From contig NZ_OX419519.1 in the NCBI RefSeq assembly GCF_948472415.1, forward strand, positions 1,674,001-1,738,000: a stretch of DNA of 64,000 bases. Reading direction: 5' to 3'. Position 1 is the stretch's first letter; each line of letters begins with the position of its first letter. Made by a program: the position numbers and the translations under genes. The notes beneath the pieces are model-generated. The model saw only the letters and a program-made list of their open reading frames with translations, was not told the origin of the DNA and ran no database searches. Source of the DNA: Kitasatospora fiedleri. Lineage in GTDB: Bacteria > Actinomycetota > Actinomycetes > Streptomycetales > Streptomycetaceae. This document shows, piece after piece, positions 60,575 to 64,000 of the stretch.

Positions 60575-62034
60575 CGGGCGCCCTCCTTGGCCTTGTCGCC
60601 GGCGGGCGCGGCCGGGGCGGCGGGGGCCGGGGCGGCCGGCGGGGTCAGTTTCAGCCAGATGAAGCTGACCACCAGGGCCAGGGCGACCACCACGGTGCAG
60701 AAGATGTAGACGTTGCGGTAGGAGTCCAGGGTGTGGCCGCCGTCCGCGGTGGCGCTGTTCTGCATGATGACGGCGAGGGCGGCGATGCCGAGGGCGCCGC
60801 CGAACTGCCGGGAGGTGGTGTTGACGCCGCTGCCGACCGCGAACTTGGTCGGCGGGGCGGAGAACGCGGCGGCGCTGGAGGTGCCCATGGTGGTGGCGCC
60901 CATGCCGATGCCGACGATGAAGCCGGCCGGCAGCCAGAGCGCGAGGAAGGCCGCGTGGCTGGTGAGGCCGAAGATCATCAGGAAGCCGCAGGCCAGGATC
61001 GCCACCAGGCCGAGCAGGGTGACGCCGCGCGGGCCGCCGATCTTCGGGGCGATCTTGCCCATGTTGAGGGCCGCGACGGAGGCGAAGATGGCGCCGGGGG
61101 TCATCGCCAGGCCGGCCTGCATCTCGGAGTACCGCCACAGGTCGGTGATGTAGAGCACGCCGACCAGCAGCCACGGGTACTGGGCCATGCCGTAGAGCAG
61201 CGAGACCACGTTGGTGGCGGCGAAGCCCCCGTTGCGGAACAGCGACATCTCGACGGCGGGCACCGGGTGGCTGGTGGAGCGCAGCAGCGCCAGGGCGAGG
61301 GCGGCCAGGCCGGCCACCAGCACCACGACGGTCTTGACGGACAGCCAGCCCCAGGTCACGCCCTCGGTGACGCCGAGGGTGAGCAGGCCGACGCCGACCG
61401 CCATCAGCACGGTGCCCAGCGGGTCGGGCAGCCGGGAGCCCTCCGGGCGGGGGGCCGGGGCGAGCAGGCGCAGCGCCGAGACGGTGAGCAGGACGCCGAA
61501 GGGCAGGTTGATGTAGAACACCGAGCGCCAGCCGAGCTGGTCGACCAGGATGCCGCCGACGGTCGGGCCGACGGCGGCGGCCAGCGCGGAGGCCGCGCTC
61601 CACAGGCCGATCGACTTGACCCGGCCGTCGGCCGGGCCGTCGAGCAGCAGGATGGCGAGCGAGGCGGGGATCATCGCCGCCGCGCCGATGCCCTGGAGCA
61701 TCCGCATGCCGATCAGCACCGGGATGTTCGGGGCGAGGGCGCAGAGCAGCGAGGCGACGGTGAAGGCGCCGATGCCGAAGACGAACAGGCGCCGTCGGCC
61801 GAGCACGTCGGCGAGCCGGCCCGCGGGGGCCAGCAGCGCGGCGAACATGACCGCGTACCCGGTGATGACCCAGGAGAGCTGTGTCAGCGACGCGGCCGGG
61901 AAGTCGTGGTGGAGCTTGGGAACGGCCAGGTTGGTGACGGTCGAGTCGAGCATCGCGAGGAAGGTTCCTCCCGACGCCGTCAGGGTCACCAGCCGGTACT
62001 CCCGCGCGGTGCGGGTGGGTGCGGGCGTCGTCAC
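60571..62034 (-). CDS. MFS drug exporter (EmrB/QacA, 14 spans)
   Basis: 487 residues. Starts VTLTASGGTFLAMLDSTVTNL (motif D1 of DHA2), with GYAVMFAALLAPAGRLADVLGRRRLF (motif A), and AVGPTVGGILVD (motif C). About fourteen membrane segments in pairs. Proton-driven efflux; overlaps the SDR gene, so both are made together. 63 bp after the di-iron gene stop side, same strand. Confidence 0.9.
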   Translation of the reverse strand: MTTPAPTRTAREYRLVTLTASGGTFLAMLDSTVTNLAVPKLHHDFPAASLTQLSWVITGYAVMFAALLAPAGRLADVLGRRRLFVFGIGAFTVASLLCALAPNIPVLIGMRMLQGIGAAAMIPASLAILLLDGPADGRVKSIGLWSAASALAAAVGPTVGGILVDQLGWRSVFYINLPFGVLLTVSALRLLAPAPRPEGSRLPDPLGTVLMAVGVGLLTLGVTEGVTWGWLSVKTVVVLVAGLAALALALLRSTSHPVPAVEMSLFRNGGFAATNVVSLLYGMAQYPWLLVGVLYITDLWRYSEMQAGLAMTPGAIFASVAALNMGKIAPKIGGPRGVTLLGLVAILACGFLMIFGLTSHAAFLALWLPAGFIVGIGMGATTMGTSSAAAFSAPPTKFAVGSGVNTTSRQFGGALGIAALAVIMQNSATADGGHTLDSYRNVYIFCTVVVALALVVSFIWLKLTPPAAPAPAAPAAPAGDKAKEGAR

Positions 62035-62097
62035 TGCTTGGTACTCCTGTGTCGTGGACGCGGGCGGGGCGGTCGGCCCCCCGGAGGTGGCGCGCGG

Positions 62098-63183
62098 TCA
62101 GTCCTCTTCGCGCGCACCGAGCTTGATGGCCTGTTCGACCTGGAGGATGCGGGCCCGGTCGAGGTCGCCGGCGATCTTCTCGTCCTGTTCCATCAGCGAC
62201 TCGATGTCGTGGTTCTCGTAGCCGATGATGCCGATGTCGGCGAAGGTCGCCCGCATCTTGTCGCCGAACAGGCCGATGTCCTTGAGGGTCGGCACTATGC
62301 GGGAGAACAGGTGGCTCTGGAAGGTCTTGAAGTGCACCGAGTTCTTCATGAACTCCATGCACTCGTCGGCGTCGACGTCGAGGTTGCGCCAGACCTCCTC
62401 GCCGATGAACCGCTGCCGCATCAGGTGGCAGGCCTCGGTGCAGAACTCCTCGCGCTCGGCCCGCTCGGCGGAGGTGAGGTGCGGGTAGTAGTCGCGCAGC
62501 GCGAGCCGGCCGAAGGCGACGTGGCGGGCCTCGTCCTGCATGACGTAGGTGTTGAGGGCCTGGGCGAGCGGCTCGGTGGCGGTGTCGCGGATCAGGCCGA
62601 AGGCCGCCAGCGCGAGGCCCTCGATCAGCACCTGCATGCCGAGGTAGGTCATGTCCCAGCGGGAGTCGGAGATGACGTCGTTCAGCAGGGCCTTGAGGCC
62701 GGGGTTGATCGGGTAGGCGAGCTGGAGCTTCTCGCGCAGGTAGCGGGAGTAGACCTCGACGTGCCGGGCCTCGTCCATCACCTGGGTCGCCGCGTAGAAC
62801 TTGGAGTCCAGGTCGGGCACGGTGTGGACGATCTTCGAGGAGCAGATCAGCGCGCCCTGCTCGCCGTGCAGGAACTGGGAGAACTGCCAGGCCGTCAAGT
62901 GGTGGCGCACGGTGCCGCGTTCGGCCTGGCTGAGCTTGTCCCAGACCCGGGAGCCGTAGATCGCGATGGTCTGCTCAGGGACGCCCATCGGGTCGTTGAC
63001 GTCGACCTCGATGGACCAGTCGAGGCGGTCGGCGGCGTCCCACTGCTTCTGCTTGCCCTTCTCGTACAGGTTGAGCAGGCGGTCACGGCCTTCGTCGTAC
63101 TCCCAGTCGAAGACCGTGGTGGCGCCACCGGGGACCTCCCACCTCGTCTGTTCGACCGGGAGTGCGTACATGCGAGTGCTCAC
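62098..63183 (-). CDS. R2-like ferritin-fold di-iron enzyme
   Basis: 361 residues (ATG 63171 is an alternative start). All six iron ligands of the four-helix di-iron oxidase/ribonucleotide-reductase R2 fold can be placed: Glu108 (HGEQGAL), Glu138-x-x-His141 (DEARHVEVY), Glu188 (LIEGLALAAF) and Glu218-x-x-His221 (DEARHVAFG). N-terminal segment FDWEYDEGRDRLLNLYEKGK. A function in oxygen-dependent hydroxylation, N-oxygenation or aldehyde decarbonylation is likely; the exact chemistry is open. Leftward operon with MFS and SDR genes. Confidence 0.85.
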   Translation of the reverse strand: MSTRMYALPVEQTRWEVPGGATTVFDWEYDEGRDRLLNLYEKGKQKQWDAADRLDWSIEVDVNDPMGVPEQTIAIYGSRVWDKLSQAERGTVRHHLTAWQFSQFLHGEQGALICSSKIVHTVPDLDSKFYAATQVMDEARHVEVYSRYLREKLQLAYPINPGLKALLNDVISDSRWDMTYLGMQVLIEGLALAAFGLIRDTATEPLAQALNTYVMQDEARHVAFGRLALRDYYPHLTSAERAEREEFCTEACHLMRQRFIGEEVWRNLDVDADECMEFMKNSVHFKTFQSHLFSRIVPTLKDIGLFGDKMRATFADIGIIGYENHDIESLMEQDEKIAGDLDRARILQVEQAIKLGAREED

Positions 63184-63422
63184 GAGTTCCCCTCCAGGGA
63201 AAGGCTGGCCGGGCGGTCACGGCCGCGCTGCCGAGGGCAGCCCGAGTACGCGTCAAGTCTGGATCAACCCTGTGCGGCGGGGCAGTGGGGATTACCCTGG
63301 GGTACGGAGTTCCCGGGTCCGGCGAACCCCGGGGTTCCCTCCCGTACCGGAGGTGCGGGCCGCCGGAACGGACCGGGAGGCGCTCGATCGACGTGGCCGA
63401 AACGACCTACGGGGAGAGTCGT
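63184..63422. promoter_or_regulatory. Divergent control region of the di-iron gene and LuxR regulator
   Basis: 239 bp between two starts that point apart. Contains CCCGGGGTTCCC-like short inverted motifs around 63300-63345 and AACGACCTACGGGGAGAG before ATG 63423 as ribosome site. No long palindrome was found. Confidence 0.4.
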
Positions 63423-64000
63423 ATGAGCAGCACAGGGAACGATCACCGGCGCCGACGAACCGGCGTCGGCCGGACGGTGGCCGGGGCGGAGCCGGCACAG
63501 ACCCGGAACGGCGCTCCCCTGGTGGGGCGCGGCCGGGTGCTGGAGGCGCTGGGCGGGGCGTTGGACCGGCTGGTGGCCCGGGGGGGCACGGCCCTGGTCA
63601 AGGTGACCGGCGACGCCGGCGTGGGCCGGAGCACGGTGCTGGGCGAGTTCTCCCGGATCGCCCGCGCCGCGGAGGCCGTGGTGCTCAGTTTCCGTACCGC
63701 GGAGGAGCGTTCGGAGATCCCGCTGGGCACCTTCGCGGAGGGCATGACCGGGCTGGAGGAGCTGCCCGGGCTCTCCGGGGTGTCGGGCGGCCAGGTGGTG
63801 CGCAGGTCGCTGGACGCCTACCCGCCGGGCCCGCTGGTCCTGGTGATGGACGACCTGCACATGGCCGATCCGCAGTCCGTCGAGACCCTGGCCGACCTGT
63901 TACGGCACCCGCCCCGGCCGTCGACGCTGTTCGTCCTCGGGTACCGCGACCGGCAGAACACCGGCGCGCTGCTGCGGGCCCTGGGCGGCCGGGCCAAGGA
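63423..64000 (+). CDS. LuxR/LAL-type regulator, N-terminal part; 3' end beyond window
   Basis: 193 residues visible; the frame runs off the right edge. ATP-binding STAND regulator: PLVGRGRVLEALGGALDRLV opening, P-loop GDAGVGRST where the Lys of GxxxxGK(S/T) is Arg, and Walker B LVLVMDDLHMADP. Leu160 is coded by TTA (63900-63902), a codon read only by bldA tRNA in streptomycetes, so the protein is probably made late in development. Divergent from the di-iron operon and a likely regulator of it. Confidence 0.8.
   Translation, partial: MSSTGNDHRRRRTGVGRTVAGAEPAQTRNGAPLVGRGRVLEALGGALDRLVARGGTALVKVTGDAGVGRSTVLGEFSRIARAAEAVVLSFRTAEERSEIPLGTFAEGMTGLEELPGLSGVSGGQVVRRSLDAYPPGPLVLVMDDLHMADPQSVETLADLLRHPPRPSTLFVLGYRDRQNTGALLRALGGRAK

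Overview
The window is high-GC DNA (roughly 70 to 73 percent G+C outside one island) with the codon use, gene families and synteny of Streptomycetaceae (Streptomyces or Kitasatospora): a gluABCD operon, a complete hopanoid operon next to idi, LAL-type LuxR regulators, a DasR-like operator and a TTA codon in a regulator. No species can be assigned from the sequence alone.

Layout. 0-13 kb: galM (cut by the left edge), a large LuxR regulator facing a class I terpene synthase, a SHOCT/DUF1269-like pair, then housekeeping and accessory genes and a proline-rich protein built on a DPTKGRLV...DFNPF repeat. 13-15.3 kb: a decayed GH18 chitinase behind a DasR-type site. 15.3-24 kb: a spermidine-synthase-like gene, the gluABCD transporter and an asymmetric heterodimeric ABC exporter. 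24-29.4 kb: an aldo/keto reductase, a double-domain MarR regulator facing fabG, a PAP2 phosphatase and small genes. 29.4-41.1 kb: a leftward hopanoid operon (hpnC, hpnD, hpnE, polyprenyl synthase, shc, a 26-codon coupled ORF, hpnG, hpnH, dxs, hpnO). 41.2-46.6 kb: a leftward surface-polymer or lipid operon (cytidylyltransferase, glycerol-1-phosphate dehydrogenase-like enzyme, CDP-alcohol phosphotransferase, glycosyltransferase, ABC exporter). idi reads the other way at 47.1 kb. 59.4-64 kb: SDR, MFS and di-iron genes and the start of another LuxR regulator.

The centrepiece is a 10.6 kb integrated element at 48.76-59.33 kb in the 3' end of a tRNA-Leu(GAG) gene, bounded by a 26 bp direct repeat. 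It carries a tyrosine integrase, an excisionase-like protein, a P22-coat-like major capsid protein with two small upstream genes, a BRCT plus Lsr2-like DNA-binding chimera, a DUF3987-type P-loop protein, a DUF5753/DUF397 regulator pair and several tiny HTH or zinc-ribbon proteins. No terminase, portal, protease, tail, lysis or conjugation gene is recognisable. It looks like a phage satellite that makes its own coat but borrows the rest.

Six genes or gene parts outside the island show one-base frame breaks, each explained by one missing base in a G or C run of four or five. These may be assembly errors rather than biology. The chitinase is different: it also has an internal deletion and a truncated end, so it is probably a true pseudogene.
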